NCBI GenBank assembly: GCA_032158295.1 | Contig: CM063264.1 | Location: forward strand, 1,674,001 to 1,738,000 | Origin: Pycnopodia helianthoides | Lineage: Eukaryota > Echinodermata > Asteroidea > Forcipulatida > Asteriidae | DNA: 64,000 nucleotides | Reading direction: 5' to 3' | Shown: positions 63,541 to 64,000 of the stretch, piece by piece | Layout of the letters: each line of letters starts with the position of its first letter | How positions within the stretch are numbered: position 1 is the stretch's first letter | Notes under the pieces: generated by a model | Databases searched by the model: none | Seen by the model: only the letters and a program-made list of their open reading frames with translations | What the model was told of the DNA's origin: nothing | Program-made: the position numbers and the translations under genes

Positions 63541-63593
63541 GGGAGGGGCGGGGTTGGGATGGAGTGGGGTGGGGTTGGTTTGGGATGGAGGTA
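63541..63593. repeat. G-rich minisatellite, unit 4 (about 50 bp)
   Basis: Same short form as unit 3, supporting a close relation of units 3 and 4. Confidence 0.9.
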
Positions 63594-64000
63594 GGATATC
63601 AGATAATGAATGGAAATAAGCGAAAGTTGGACGGGTTCAGTTGGAATAGCGTCTTTCAGGTAAAGTTATGAATTTAAGTAAAAGATCGTCTCAAAGTGTT
63701 GGAAATTCGAATTGAGCTGGCACCTTTCGTTAGTACAAATAATAATACTACTAATAATAAAATGCATTTATCGCGCCTTATGTAAAACACCAAAAGTGCT
63801 ATAAAACCTACGCTATATAAGATACTTAAATTACTACAAAGAATCGTGCACTATAATAATTGTAACAAGTTGACGGTCTTTGACGGCCTTTATTTTATTC
63901 GCCATTATCGTATAGTATACATTGCCTGTAACGAAGATGCGGTAAAAGTTGCAATTTGACAGATATATTTTGTTCGTGGTTCAGACTCTTTTATTACTCA

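Larger units (their letters stand above)
62958..64000 (-). repeat. Tandem unit 4 (first kilobase only)
   Basis: Near-identical to the start of unit 3, sharing the CACTAGACAATCC deletion, the short minisatellite and the AATAATACTA run. It contains an exon 1 copy at 63,128-63,223. The array continues beyond the window. Confidence 0.88.

Noticed and set aside
1..64000. CRISPR arrays, operons, bacterial or phage genes
   Set aside because: No spaced direct repeats of that kind; introns, SINEs and CUB domains show animal DNA.

Overview
The window looks like animal nuclear DNA, most likely an echinoderm and probably a sea star. Genes are split into short exons with GT/AG introns, there is much non-coding DNA, and many tRNA-derived SINEs and fold-back MITEs of echinoderm style are present. 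The species call is inference. No bacterial, phage or CRISPR features are seen.

Positions 1-26,861 (minus strand): one large gene. Its first exon (26,861-26,766) encodes a signal or signal-anchor segment. Two exons then form one thrombospondin type-1 repeat, followed by at least twelve CUB domains, the last running off the left edge. Every CUB is built from two exons with a strict phase pattern (1-0, then 0-1), so each domain is a movable phase 1-1 module. I read 26 exons and about 1,519 codons. No protease domain is visible. The protein should be secreted or membrane-anchored; its role is unknown. A second gene, a small MAPEG-like (TMEM79-like) membrane protein, lies on the plus strand inside a CUB-gene intron (12,306-13,641).

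Positions 26,591-64,000: a tandem array of long units, 26,591-38,858 (12.3 kb), 38,859-49,952 (11.1 kb), 49,953-62,957 (13.0 kb) and the first kilobase of a fourth at 62,958. All run in the same direction. Each complete unit carries, on the minus strand, a two-exon gene for a secreted prepro-peptide. It has a conserved signal peptide, a highly variable acidic or basic repeat region, a conserved domain, an RKKR cleavage site and a short C-terminal peptide starting SADDGPFDSS. The three copies encode about 141, 111 and 171 residues. Each unit also starts with a copy of the CUB gene's first exon, with ORF and splice donor intact. It carries further short candidate exons with phase-0 acceptors and a second candidate secreted ORF. 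I do not recognise this peptide family; it is the best candidate here for an undescribed system. Rapid change between cleavage-site landmarks resembles antimicrobial, toxin-like or reproductive peptides, but the function is not shown by sequence.

The units differ by mobile-element insertions that can be read directly, because a paired unit shows the empty site: TTAA-flanked MITEs, PIF/Harbinger-like MITEs with CWG or TWA target duplications, a SINE, and a G-rich minisatellite that varies from about 50 to 530 bp. These give a relative history: units 1 and 2 share insertions in their distal halves that unit 3 lacks, whereas unit 1 has private insertions in its proximal half.
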